This document shows, piece by piece, positions 49,731 to 61,490 of a DNA stretch of 64,000 nt. The first letter of the stretch is position 1. Each line of letters starts with the position of its first letter. The translations under genes and the position numbers were made by a program. The notes under the pieces are model-generated. The model was not told the DNA's origin. It did not search any database and saw nothing but the letters and a program-made list of their open reading frames with translations. This stretch comes from Ascaphus truei (Eukaryota; Chordata; Amphibia; Anura; Ascaphidae). The DNA lies in contig CM071574.1 of NCBI GenBank assembly GCA_036426205.1, positions 11,164,099 to 11,228,098 on the forward strand. The letters run 5' to 3'.

Positions 49731-51424
49731 AATTCCTCAAAAGTGATATGTGACTGTTCCGCAGAGGTTCACACTCGTGGTGCTATTATTGAAACTAGGG
49801 TAACTGCGCCGAGAATGTCTTTTATTAGCTAATTTGTGCCGGTGGGTATTGGAGCTGCTGCACTACACTTCCATCCACATACCCGTAGCCACGCCTCCCT
49901 CGCTATATTCTAGTTTTAATAGGTATCTGGGGTGCTCCCCTATTATCCCCTTGTTATATGGACTACATTTGCTGGTGCTGCATTATAGATCGGTGCAGGG
50001 TATGCCTATTCATCTACTTCGACAGAATTTAAGCTTTCACATTAGCTGGAATATACCTTATTTAATCGATGTATTAGGATCAAGGCTTACTTTTGTGACT
50101 TGCTTCACTACAAGGCTAACACAGAGCGGGACATATGGACTTCTTTTCTGATTGCTATTGTATCAGGTTACACCCAACATGGGACCATCTTAAGCAGTGG
50201 CATATGCCTTTTCGTTACATACAGTATGATATTTTGTAATTGATACTATTTCTACAGACATGTTATGTATCTGCTATAACTCTGCTACTTCATGACTTTG
50301 GCTATTGTGGCAGTATTACACCTAGTCCATTTTGGATTTAGCTGCTTCATGTTCCACCAGTGTTTTGTCAGCTACATTTTACTCTGACAGATCTCTTTCC
50401 AGCTGGATAGTCATCCTCTAATTTGGGAGAGGTTAAATTACCCCTCCTGGATTTCTGTAAATGCTGCAAGTAATTCATTCAATCACATATTCAGCAAACA
50501 CGTCTGATTGTATCACTTGTTGATGGTTTTCTAGCATGCTGCAACCATTTAAGACTACATTTATATAATCTGTAGTAGTTTTTACATGTATTTTAATTGA
50601 TTTTAGTATTGTTCTATTTTTTGACCATTGGTACTAATAATACATTTTGTAATGAGTTCCACCTACCTTGAGTGCCTCGCTTTGGAGTTTTTGCAGGTTC
50701 TGTCTTTTGGAACCTGTATTTTCTTTTTGTTCATTATTATGCTTTGCTCCAGGGTGCACCACCTTTAATATTTATTTTTTAGGATGGTTTGTTTTTTTGT
50801 TATTTATATTTGGTAGTAGAGCTTTACTCAGCCACCTTTTTGTTCTAAAATAAAGTTATATGTGAATTACTGGCAAATATGTTTATTTAGTCTATAATCG
50901 GTCTGCTTTAATAGCACAAGATCTTGGCTTCACCAGAGATGTGCAAACTATAATATTGTGAATATCACCCTATTTGATTCAGTGACAAAGTTTGCTTAGT
51001 GCTAAAAGTCAATGAGCATTTCATTTTCTATTAATTTCAATTAAGTTCACTTTCAAAATGTGCTTAAAGAAAAGACTATAAATAGGGCTTACCTACAATA
51101 TGCTTGTGCATTTGGGGAGGGTGTGTGCACAGATAGAGATATATTTGTGCATTGGGGATGCTACAGTACTAGATATACATAAAAGATCCCTTAATAAAGT
51201 AGCTATATTGTCAAAGGTGTGCGGTTGGGATGGTGGTATAAAGGTGGTGGTGGTTATCGTGGCTGTGGTTATGAATGAGTGACAGTGGGACGCCTGAGAA
51301 AATATTAGTAGCTGCTAATTAAAAAACACAAGCTGTTGTACTTGACCCTCAGCAGCAGTTTTCTAGTATGAAAAGAAATATAATTGAAAGAAGAAAATTT
51401 AAAACAACTTACCGTAATTTTCTT

Positions 51425-51560
51425 TTCCTGGAACCATGGTAGTGGGCACCTTTGGGTTAATCCCTTCTCACTCTAGGTAGGACAGGAAATAGACTTTTGC
51501 AGTTAGGCCATATAAGGCCCCTCCCTCTACCTGCACCTTAGTCTTACGATTCTTCCATAG
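51425..51560. repeat. DIRS left terminal inverted repeat
   Basis: GTGGGCACCTTTGGGTTAATCCCTTCTCACTCTA, GGACAGGAAATA, TTGCAG, GGCCATATAAGGCCCCTCCC and TACCTGCACCTTAGTCTT match the reverse complement of the right end (56803-56947). (The first string is cited here only in pieces of a longer match.). Confidence 0.85.
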
Positions 51561-51599
51561 CTGAAAAATATAACTGATAGGCATTAGACATACACAGGG

Positions 51600-51715
51600 A
51601 GGGTAACTATGTGCCCACTGCCATGGTTCCAGGAAAATAAAATTATGGTAAGTTGTTTTAAATTTTCTTCTTTCCTGATCACCCTGGCAGTAGGCACCTT
51701 TGGGACATACCCAAG
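51600..51715. repeat. DIRS internal complementary region
   Basis: The first half (GTGCCCACTGCCATGGTTCC, AGGAAAATAAAATTATGGTA) is the reverse complement of the left terminus (51405-51450). The second half (TTTCCTGATCACCCTGGCAG, TAGGCACCTTTGGG) is the reverse complement of the right terminus (56915-56947). Thus it spans the joined ends of a circular intermediate, the diagnostic DIRS arrangement used as template to complete the ends. Confidence 0.85.
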
Positions 51716-51806
51716 CAGTGAAAATTTTAGGGGAGGGATACATCAGAATAAACACCACCAGTTTGATGCCTTTATCAGTTTGACCTTTATTAATACACTT
51801 TACACT

Positions 51807-52813
51807 TTATTTCACTACAGATTCTAACACTCTACGACCAAAGCTTGCGTCAGCTGATGATTGTACGTCTAGTCTGTAGCATTTCAAGAATGTATTGAAT
51901 GAGGACCAGACTGCCGCTTTGCATATCTGTCCTGGTGTAGCCTGGGCTTTAAATGCCCATGAAGTAGACATGGCCCTTGTAGAATGAGCTTTAATGTTCA
52001 AAGGTTTATCTTGTCCTTTGCTTTCATAAGCTTTTTTAATACAAGACACTATCCACTGGGAAATTGTTGTCTTTGATGCTGCTTGACCTTTCTTCGGTCC
52101 CTCTGGTATGATGAATAGTCTGTCTGACTTTCTGATATCTCGCATCCTTTCCATGTACACTTTTAGACATCTTACCACGTCTAATTTATGCAGTCTTTCT
52201 TCTTTCTTATTCTTTGGTCCTGGACAGAATGACGGAATCACAATTTCTTGATTCATATGGAACTGTGATACAACCTTTGGCAGGAATTGATGCACTGGTC
52301 TGAGAACTGCCTTGTCTTGATGTATGACTAGGAATGGTTCCTTGGCTGATAGAGGCTGTAGTTCTCCCACTCTCCTTGCTGAGGTGATTGCTATCAAAAA
52401 ATGCAATTTTCCATGATAACCATTTTAAGCCTATCTCCTGTATAGGTTCAAACGGAGCTGCCGTTAGTACAAGTTAGGGACAAGTCCCATGTAGGTACCC
52501 TGTTCTTGATTTGAGGCCTTAATCTTTTAACTGCCTGCAAGAACCTGATGACTAATCTTTCCATTGCCAGATTTCTTTCCAATAAGGCTGATAGTGCAGA
52601 AACCTGTACTTTCAATGAGCTAAGACTGAGACCTTTCTCAAATCCCTTTTGCAGGAACTCTACTATTGATACAATTCTAGGTGAAAGGAAATCTTGTTTT
52701 TCTTTTTCACACCAATCGTGAAAGCAAAGCCAGATACTATGGTATACTTTAGATGTGGAACCTTTCCTTGCTTGTAAAAGGGTCTGGATTGTTTTGTCTG
52801 AACAACCCTTCAA
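51807..52813 (-). pseudogene. DIRS tyrosine recombinase (two frameshifts)
   Basis: The N-terminal part (52813-52448) reads KGCSDKTIQTLLQARKGSTS and a core-binding helix region. The frame shifts near 52470, reads LTAAPFEPIQEIGLKWLSW, and shifts again near 52395. The catalytic part (to 51807) keeps the first Arg (SARRVGEL), HxxR (KAHSTRAM) and the Tyr (FLKCYRLDV). The enzyme would integrate the circular DNA copy; the frameshifts disable it. A TGA at 52817 separates it from RNase H in the same frame. Confidence 0.85.
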
Positions 52814-52816
52814 GTC

Positions 52817-54868
52817 TCAATGTTTCCCGCTCAATCGCCATGCCGTCAAGGCCCATTGTTTGGCATTCGGATTACATATTGGCCCCTGTCGCATCAGCCC
52901 TGTGCGATCTGGTATGTGCCATGGTGTATCTACTGCCATATTTACCAAGTGTGTGAACTTAAGCCTTCTTGGCCAGTATGGTGCTACGAATATCACCTCT
53001 GCTTGGTCTTCCCTGATTTTCCTGATTGTTTTCGCAATTAGGGGAATTGGAGGGAACAGGTATGCCAACTTGAAGTCCCATTTGAAACTGCGAGCATCTG
53101 TACCTTGTGCGCTTGGATGAAACTGTCTGGCACAGTAGTTCCTTACCTTGTGGTTCTGATGTGTCACCATGAGATCTATGTCTGGCTGACCCCATCGCTC
53201 TACCAGTTCTTGAAACACCTGTGGCTCTAATGCCCATTCTCCTGGGTGTATGATGTTCCGACTTAGAAAGTCTGCTGTGACATTTTCTAGTCCTGGGATA
53301 TGTATGGCTGTAATTTCCGACAAGTGGCGCTCTGCCCAAAAGAGGATTTCTGCTGTGAGGTTCATCAGCTTTCTGCTCCTGGTTCCTCCTTGCTTGGCTA
53401 TATACTTGACAACTGACCTGTTGTCTGATTCTATTTTAATACAGCCACCTTTCATTTGGTCTTGGAAAGCTTCTAGGGCCCTTTGTACTGCTTTTAGTTC
53501 CAGCACATTTGTTGGAAGATGCTTTTCCTGGTTTGTCCAGGTTCCTTGCACCAATGTTTCTCCCATCTGGGCACCCCAACCTGCGTTGCTCGCATCTGTT
53601 GTAATTCTTACCCACTGCACTGGTTGTAGTGTTTGTCCATTTTCCAGGTTTCGGGTATCTTCCCACCACTTTAATTCCTGTTTTATGTGTGGGTGTAACA
53701 AGATTCTTTGTCTTGTGTCTTTGTGATTCCCGTTCTATTGTTGCAGAATTTTTTTTGTAATGGTCTCATATGTAGTGCTGCCCATTTTGTGACGCTTAAT
53801 GTTGAAGCGAATTTCCCTGTGGAGCTTCATGCATTTTTCTGCTGAAGTCCTGGTAGCTTTCCTGAGCTTCTTTGTTTGCATGACTATGTCTTGCCTCTTT
53901 GCGTCTGGTAGTCTCACTTCTTTTGCTGTATCGAATTCTACCCCCAGAAATCTTAACAGCTGAGTGGGCATGAGATGACTCTTGTCTCTGTTTATTAACC
54001 AACTGTGCTGTTCCAGGAAGGTTATTACCATCTTCTGGTCTTGTTGTAGTTTCTCCAGACTTTTTGATTTTACCAGGATGTCATCCAGGCATGGGTATAT
54101 TTCTACCCCTCTTTCTCTCATTTCTGCCACTAGAGGGGCTAGAACCTTTGTAAACGTCCTTGGGGAAGTCGACAGACCAAATGGCAGTGCTGTGTACTGA
54201 TAATGATCTTGATTTACTGCAAACCTTAGAAATCTTTGGTGTCCCTTTGCTATGGGCACATGTAGATAAGCGTCTTTTAAGTCTATCGCCACCATCCAGT
54301 CTCCAGGTTGTACTTCTTGAATAATCAGGTTCAACGACACCATCTTGAATTTTCTTATTCTCAAGAATAAATTTACCTTTCTTAGGTCTAGGATTGCTCT
54401 ATAATCCCTTGTAGGTTTCTTTATTATAAATATTCTGGAATAAATTCCACTTCCTCTGTCTTCCTGAGGTACCTTCTTTATTACTTCTGCTTGTAATAAC
54501 TTCTTTAAAGCCGAATTCATTTGCCTTCTTTTTTCCTTGGACTGAATCCATGTTATTAAGCCCATATTTATTCTTGGCATCTCTCTGAATTATATACTGT
54601 ACCCCTGACGAATGGTCTGTAATACCCAATTGTCCTGTATTGCTTGGGCCCATGTTGCAGAAAACTGCTTCAGTCGCCCTCCTACTGGCAACTGCTGGGC
54701 CCTCTGACCTTCATGTGGACTTGTTCTTTGTGATTGATCCTCTTCCTCTGGCGCCACGAAAAAGCCAGTTCTGGCCGCCCCTCCATGTTGTTTGTCTTGG
54801 AAATTACCTGCCAGGTCTATATGCCTTTGCTTCTTTATACTGGTTTCTATTAGCCTGTTGGAAACCAA
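52817..54868 (-). pseudogene. DIRS reverse transcriptase, RNase H and methylase-like domain (two in-frame stops)
   Basis: One frame runs from about 54868 with the N-terminal VGGRLKQFSATWAQAIQDNW, a stop TAA at 54590-54592, then RT motifs DYRAILDLRKVN, MVAIDLKDAYLHVPI, YTALPFGLSTSPRTF and CLDDILVKS (usual YLDD-type site with Cys in place of the first Tyr). A stop TAG at 53735-53737 precedes RNase H (ITTDASNAGWGAQ, LELKAVQRAL, IESDNRSVVKYI, GLENVTADFLSR). The DIRS-specific methylase-like region follows (DIDLMVTHQNHKVRNYCARQ, VIFVAPYWPRR). The two stops are single-codon lesions in an otherwise open frame. Confidence 0.88.
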
Positions 54869-56219
54869 ATCTTCTGGCCCTGTTTTCCTGAGGTAAAAAA
54901 GTGCTCTTACCTCCTGATGCTTTTGTTATTATCGCATCCAGTTTGTTACCGAAGAGGAATTCACCTTCAAATGGTAGTCCACATAAGCTGTTCTTTGATG
55001 CTGTGTCAGCCATCCACTGTCTGAGCCATAAAGCCCTTCTTGCTGATACCGCTAGCGCCATAGATTTGGCTGCTAATTTTACTGCATCCAATGAGGCCTC
55101 CGCTATGTAATCTGTTGCCCACTTTACTTCGGACAGTGCTTTAAGAATAGCACTTCTTTTTACACCCTTGTCTATTCCCTCTTCAATGTTGGCAATCCAC
55201 ACTCGCATAGCCCTTGCTGCTGACGTAGTTGCTATGGCTGGTTTGTAGGATGTTCCTGCTGTAACGTATGCTTTCTTCAACACGTAATCCCTCTTCCTAT
55301 CCATAGCGTCCTTCAATGACGCAGCTTCCTCTATTGGGATTGTGGTCTTTTTTACTATTCTGGAAATAGCAGTATCCACCTTTGGGCTGACATCCCAAAA
55401 TTTTACCTCCTTTTGTGGGAATGGATACATCTTCCCAAACCTTTTAGGCGTAAATACTCTGGCGTCTGGTCGCGCCAACTCCACCTGAATGAGGTCCTTA
55501 ATTACTTGATGGATAGGAAAGACTCTACCTTTTCTTTGTCTCGCCCCAAAAAGTGTATCCTTCTTGTGGGTTAACTCCTCAGTGTCTTCTAGTTCCAATG
55601 CCTGTCTCATGGCTTTGATGAGTGGATCCACCATTTCTACATCAAATTCAGATTCCTCTTCCTGAATATCTTGATCTGATGAATCCATTTCACCCTCTGA
55701 TACTTGAAAACAATCAATGTCAGACTCATCTGATGAAAAACCTTTCCCCTTATCCAGACTGGTTTGGGATCTAGATCTTTTCTGCGCAGGGTTAACAGCT
55801 TGCTGGACTGCCGCATCAACACTCTGCTTAACAGCCTCCTTCATCAATACAAGGAAAGTGCTCATTTGTTCATTGGAATCCCCTGCAGCTGCCTTAAGAC
55901 AATCTTCACATGATTTCTTCCCTATTAGGGCTGGTTTCTCGCAAGCTGTGCACCATTTAGTTTTCTTAGCAACCTTTCTTTTATGTTGCAGGGATTCCCC
56001 AGTCCCTTTTGAAGATTCTGCTTCTGAGAGGGTAACCGCCGAACTATTTTATAAAAACAAAATAAATACTAAACATACACCCTAATGTATATAGACCATC
56101 TCTCTTTCCCATGTAGAACTAAAACTAAGGACTGACCTAGTCTTGGGAACTGAACTTTTGGGTGTCTCCATTTTCGAATCCATTTCCAGCACTTGGCTTC
56201 TCCCTGCTGAGCGTTCCAT
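54804..56219 (-). CDS. DIRS gag-like protein, probably two exons with a 93-bp intron
   Basis: Exon 2 (56043-54804) has no ATG before codon MSTFLVLMKEAV at 55865, yet the frame is open upstream and encodes a Cys motif (WCTACEKP...SCEDCL). Upstream, an ATG at 56219 opens MERSAGRSQVLEMDSKMETP and reaches ACTAG|GTCAGT at 56137. Joining 56219-56137 to 56043-54804 across intron 56136-56044 (GT...TATAAAATAG) keeps phase and gives 440 codons. The rest is charged, with a Lys/Arg stretch (KRSRSQ), an acidic stretch near 55700, and DKQ-type C-terminal region. Gag packages the element's RNA. The splice is inferred. Confidence 0.65.
56044..56136 (-). other. Probable intron in DIRS gag
   Basis: The minus strand reads AG|GTCAGTCC at the donor and TTTTTATAAAATAG|TTCGG at the acceptor, 93 bp. 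It contains stops in all relevant frames, explaining why the gag frame lacks a start without splicing. The T-rich stretch before AG is interrupted by AAAA. Confidence 0.55.
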
Positions 56220-56267
56220 GCTGCAGTCTCTCACTCACACATACACACAGTGTGTCCGTCGCTTATG

Positions 56268-56275
56268 TGACGTCA
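56268..56275. promoter_or_regulatory. CRE palindrome TGACGTCA upstream of DIRS gag
   Basis: A perfect cAMP-response element lies about 50 bp upstream of the gag ATG, in a GC-rich leader that also has an imperfect 103-bp duplication (about 56372-56470 and 56475-56560). It is a plausible promoter site for CREB/ATF factors; function is not shown. Confidence 0.4.
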
Positions 56276-56802
56276 TCAAGTGCTCGTGCACGGCCCGCGT
56301 GTCTGTGCACGCATCTGCCAATCGGAACATGACGCGCGTGCTCCCGTGCGGTCATGTGCACTGTTTCCTCTACCACAGCGTTCCCGACGCTAGCGCGGTC
56401 AATTTGAGCCTTTTCTCCGGCTCGCAGCTATGGCTGCTCCCCCCTCTGCGATGTATCGGGTTCCTGGGGTTCCTTTACCGCAGCGTACCAGATGCTAATG
56501 CGGTGAGTCTGGGCCTCCACGGGCTCTCAGCTGCAGCTGCTATGCTCCCCCTCTGCGCACCATTTCTTTACCTTTCGTTTGGAACTGGGGCTTCCTTGCA
56601 TGTAAGCTTCCACGCCCGCGGCTGCAGCTGCTCCCCACCCCATGGATGTACTGGGTTCCTGGGGCTCCCCCGACTCTTAGGGGTCTCCGTCTTGCCACCG
56701 CATGGGCGCGTCGATCGGAGCTTCAGGGCAGAGAGGCTGAGGTCCCTGGATATCTGCACAAGGTGCAGTAGGTGAGTCCCTTTACAAAATAAAAAATCCT
56801 AC

Positions 56803-56947
56803 TCCTAGCTGTGAGGACAGGAAAAAGACTAAGGTGCAGGTAGAGGGAGGGGCCTTATATGGCCTACCTGCAAAAGTATATTTCCTGTCCTACTTAGAGT
56901 GAAAAGGGATTAACCCAAAGGTGCCCACTGCCAGGGTGATCAGGAAA
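56803..56947. repeat. DIRS right terminal inverted repeat
   Basis: AAGACTAAGGTGCAGGTAGA, GGGAGGGGCCTTATATGGCC, TATTTCCTGTCCTAC and GGGATTAACCCAAAGGTGCC mirror the left end. The end is placed at the GAAA shared with the left terminus through the internal complementary region. Confidence 0.85.
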
Positions 56948-58104
56948 TGGAGATTTTTACAAAAATGTTCTAAATATTATAATTCTCATTGCCCTGAACA
57001 GGTAATTAGAAAAGGAAATACAAGTTACTGATATCAGTCAAGTGGCTTAGGGGGAGCAGCCATCCATGCCAAACTATTGCAAGCACTCCTGGTATTGCTA
57101 CTGCTAGTGTGAGTGAGAGGGAAGAGGATTCTGCGAAGGACAAGGGGACAGGGCAGACTTCAACCTCTGGGTGTGCGAGGGCTATGAGAGAAGAGTCAGA
57201 GTCTATACTGTACATCCTGAGTAACATGTGCATGGTGGAGGATGGATGCACAGGCCTCAGCTCTTCGATTGACTCTGAGGAAGTGGAGAGATGATGGGTG
57301 GTTTAGGGTTGGGAGGAGGAAAGGATGATGAGCATGCTGTTGATATTATGTGTGGTGCATAAACTACATAAGCAGAGGAGCGAAGTGATTGTTGGTGCAA
57401 TACAATTGTTAATAGGGGTGTAGCAGCAGTGAAGATGATCGTGATCATAGTCAATCACTCTGTGAACAGCAGTCAGCATTGGTCACCACAATTAGCAGCA
57501 CTAGTGCTCTTATTATTTGCAGTGGAAGCAATACTGACACGCCTACAGTATATACAGTATTCTATATTTAAAGTAAAAGAAAAAAACATAAGCCTAGCAC
57601 CACTAAAACCCTCATTGTCCCTTCAGGAAGAGCACAGTTAGGTAACAGCAGATATGCCATGTCATTTGTCATCCTCATCATCTCTATCAAGACTACATGG
57701 CAATGGTAGTGGCAATTGTGGGAAGAGTCAATAAAATGTTAGCCTCAGAAAAGCAGTACACCCAATTTCACAACATACAATCATTGAGGTGGAGGAGTAG
57801 GATGATGAAGATGAATATATTGTTAGTGGTGGTGTTTTCAGAGACATGCTGTAGTTTAAGTAGAAGAAGGGGGACAGCTTCAAGAATGCTGCTTAAGCCA
57901 GCAACAACAGAAATATCTAGGTATTGTATAACCAGGGCACTAGGGAAGCTCTCACTTCTTTTTTGTATTACTCCAAAATCAAGAGTTTGGAGGTTTTTTT
58001 TAATCGCTATATCCTGCAAATGTACAGGTATGGTGTGTTTAACATCTGTGATATAATGCAGGCAATAGCATATTTTAAATGCAGTCACATGTTGCTAGAA
58101 TATA

Positions 58105-58528
58105 AAATAGAATATAAAGAAGCATATGACTAGCACTGTGGATATTCTGAACACATGAACATATGTAACTGTAATTGTAACCATGTATTATTTGTTTTAC
58201 TCTGTGCCCAGGACATACTTGAAAACAAGAGGTAACTCTCAATGTATTACTTCCTGGTAAAATATTTTATAAATAAATAAATATAGCTTGGCCCCCTGCA
58301 GACGCACTTACCAGAACTCCCTCCTACTGTCTCTGTACGTTCTCCCTACCCACCAATTAGACTGTAAGCTCCTCAGAGCAGGGACTCCTCTTCCTTAATG
58401 TTACTTTTATGCCTGAAGCACTTATTCCCATGATCTGTTATTTATATTATCTGTTATTTGATTACCACGTGTATTACTACTGTGAAGCGCTATGTACGTT
58501 AATGGCGCTATATAAATAAAGACACACA
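58105..58528 (+). mobile_element. L2-like LINE 3' tail, split by a CR1/L2-type tail
   Basis: AAAGAAGCATATGACTAGCA and then AGCTTGGCCCCCTGCAG to GGCGCTATATAAATAAAG match the order in the copy at 13961-14265. Between them (58160-58284) lies an unrelated tail. Confidence 0.7.
58160..58284 (+). mobile_element. 3' tail of the same LINE family as 26176-31172, inserted in the L2 tail
   Basis: ATGTAACTGTAATTGTAACC, CCCAGGACATACTTGAAAAC, GAGGTAACTCTCAATGTATT and ATTTTATAAATAAATAAATA repeat the end of the large LINE (31045-31171). It is a 5'-truncated insertion of about 125 bp. Confidence 0.75.
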
Positions 58529-58672
58529 ATACAATACAATATATACGGTATATATCAACACACTAGGGAATACTGCAACCAAGCCGCTAGTAAGTGAATA
58601 TGTACCCAAAGGCTAGATATAACTCATAGTAAGCGAGCTCTAGCTGTGCTCAGGAAAAAATAAGAAAAAGAA

Positions 58673-58675
<3 letters not shown>

Positions 58676-58705
<30 letters not shown>

Positions 58706-58760
58706 TCTTTTTATATATATTCTTTTTATATATATTCTTTTTATATATATATATATATAC
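58676..58760. repeat. TA microsatellite with TTCTTTTTATATATA units
   Basis: TA runs alternate with three TATTCTTTTTATA units of about 20 bp. Simple-sequence expansion. Confidence 0.9.
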
Positions 58761-58903
58761 ACAGACTAAGCAATTAAAATTAGAAAGCCACGAAACATAA
58801 AAACAACATTGAAATAAAAATGAAGCAAAAATAAAAAGCACTTGCTATGCCCTCCTCCTCCACTCCATAAATCAATGGGGCTCTTGCTATAAAAGACAAA
58901 GAA

Positions 58904-59035
58904 GCCCCAATGCTACATCTAATTATACAAATTATTAAGTTAAATACTGTCATTCTTCTCATAAGTAAGGGGTCATTAGTTAATCCTTTGGCTAAAGCAT
59001 TATAAGCCTGCAACCACGTCAAGATTAGCCCTTTT
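58904..59035 (+). repeat. Dispersed repeat, copy 2 (partner at 4750-4915)
   Basis: It shares CCCCAATGCTACATC, GGGTCATTAGTTAA, TTTGGCTAAAGC and TTATAAGCCTGC with copy 1. On the minus strand this copy reads LQAYNALAKGLTNDPLLMRR. That could be a remnant of a transposon protein, but I do not recognise it. Confidence 0.6.
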
Positions 59036-59534
59036 GTGCAGATCCTACACTACCTGCAAATGTTCTCTTTACTTCTCTGCTCAAGGAAGAGGTCTCTAAA
59101 TAGACTGGTCATTCGCAAGTATATATAGTGTGCTATGATTCATTCAGACCTCCTTCATTCAGCGTCAGAGTCATGTCAAGAAAGTATGTCCTTATCGAAG
59201 AGATTTAGGAGGGAGCAGGGACTAGTACCTATGCCTTAGGGGCACTCATCATTATAAGCTTACATGAGAAAAATGGAGAGTTGTGGTGGTGATTAAGGTC
59301 ATCACCATGATGAAGATATACTTGGTAGTAATACTGATGATGAGGAGGAAGAGGCTGTGGAGATACTCCACCACAAAGAGCTGCAGAGGAAAGAGGCATG
59401 AGGCCTTCATGCGTAATTAGACAAACACGTGGTGGGACAATTATTTCTAGTCCAATACACCAACCCGCTGTTTGCAAAGCTTTTGCTAGGGTATGCACAT
59501 TCCATCATGAACACAGTAGTGTCCTTCAAAAAGC

Positions 59535-59798
59535 GGCCAAAATGTTGCAGTTGACATGCTGCCGTATAGCTTTGTAGAGGGCAAGGGCTTCAGGAAGCTA
59601 GTAATATCTGCTGAGCCTTGCTGGAAAATACCCAGTAGTGTCCATCTTTCCACCAAGGCTATTCCATATCTCTACCATTTACATGGAAGAAAAGGAGACC
59701 AATATATCAAACACAACAATCGTTATAAGGAAAACACTTGTCCAGTAAATGGAAAGTATAATGAAGACTACCAAGCAAGTATTTTTACAAGCCATTAA
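59535..59798 (+). pseudogene. hAT/ZBED-type transposase fragment
   Basis: The frame reads VAVDMLPYSFVEGKGFRKLV, ISAEPCWKIPSSVHLSTKAI, PYLY. This matches the conserved stretch of hAT transposases of the ZBED kind (D-x-x-P-[FY]-S-x-V-E-x-x-G-F-x-x-L, then PSR...IPxLY). After about 59690 the similarity fades. Upstream is broken by stops, and no complete transposase is present. It is a relic of an autonomous hAT element, possibly related to the hAT MITEs elsewhere in the intron. Confidence 0.6.
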
Positions 59799-60659
59799 GA
59801 AACAATAAAACTTGTTTTGTAAAATGTATGCTCACATGCTGCAAATACAAATTAACAGAACTTTAAAACCGAACGACACTTAGACAATGTAAACATGCTC
59901 TTTATGTACAGTATAAAACAAATGTGCAGCAAAAAGGTGTAAACAAGGCGCTAAGCCCTAAAGTATATCAAGTGACTCAATGTGATATAACTGTGCAATC
60001 TATGACTCACAAGTGAAAAGAAAATTAAATGTAAACCCTCGCACACACCAACGATCCGCTGTAACGCCGTGACCGGAAGTGACGACATCGTTCCGCGACC
60101 GGAAGTGAGGCAGCGTCACCCGTGAACGGAGGTGGTGATCGAATCGGAGCTCCAGACGGAGGCGGTGTGGGTGAGAGACAGTGTCTACCTTCATCCAAGC
60201 CGCGTCACTTAGCTTTTATAGCTATAAATGCTGTTTTTACTTTGATACACTTTAAGTGTGCATTTTACCAGATATTTATAAAGGGTCATATCGACAGATC
60301 TGTACTATGTGTGTTCTTCTCCCTCTCTCGCTGAGGTGCATCCCGTGAGGCACAAGAGCCAGTGATACACATCCATCAGTTCATTTGATCTCTATTGCCT
60401 GAAAACTACTATCTTCTTGTGAGTAGGAATAACACAAGAGCCAAGCTGTATAGGGTTAATCCCAGCACTGTTTATATTTCTGCACTTAGAGGGTTTTTTA
60501 TATGTTTTTTTCCTTATGCTCCCCCTGGATTGTGTGATACAGTATAAAACAAATACATGAATTATGATTGATTTACTCCTCACATGTGGAACATACTATT
60601 ATCATGGAAAGTGGTTAGCAAATGGGGTTTGTTAGTTTTTATTAATAAGGTGAGAATTA

Positions 60660-61490
<831 letters not shown>

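Larger units (their letters stand above)
42929..49901 (-). mobile_element. Full-length L1-clade LINE with intact ORF1 and ORF2
   Basis: The insert is flanked by GCTATATTCTAGTTTT at 42913-42928 (merging with the tail) and at 49902-49917, a perfect 16-bp target duplication. In element sense it has a short 5' UTR (49901-49731), ORF1, a 1.6-kb GC-rich spacer, ORF2, a 3' UTR, AATAAA (42953-42948) and a poly-A tail (T run at 42925-42936). Both ORFs are uninterrupted, so it is young and possibly competent. It lies inside the Penelope-like element and in sense orientation to LRP1B. Confidence 0.9.
41763..50860 (+). mobile_element. Penelope-like element, 5'-truncated, split by an L1 insertion
   Basis: The part before the L1 (to 42928) holds the GIY-YIG ORF, about 200 bp of spacer and the hammerhead motif. 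The part after it (49902 onward) continues the non-coding 3' region. The right border is guessed from an AATAAA-like TAAAATAAAG at about 50848. It lies antisense to LRP1B. Confidence 0.55.
51387..56947 (-). mobile_element. DIRS-type tyrosine-recombinase retrotransposon
   Basis: Element order on the minus strand is gag, reverse transcriptase/RNase H/methylase-like, tyrosine recombinase, then an internal complementary region. Terminal inverted repeats lie at 51425-51560 and 56803-56947. There is no integrase, protease or LTR. DIRS elements are thought to integrate as circles by the recombinase without target duplication, and none was seen. The copy has two in-frame stops in RT/RH, one between RH and YR, and two frameshifts in YR, so it is inactive. 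Confidence 0.9.
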
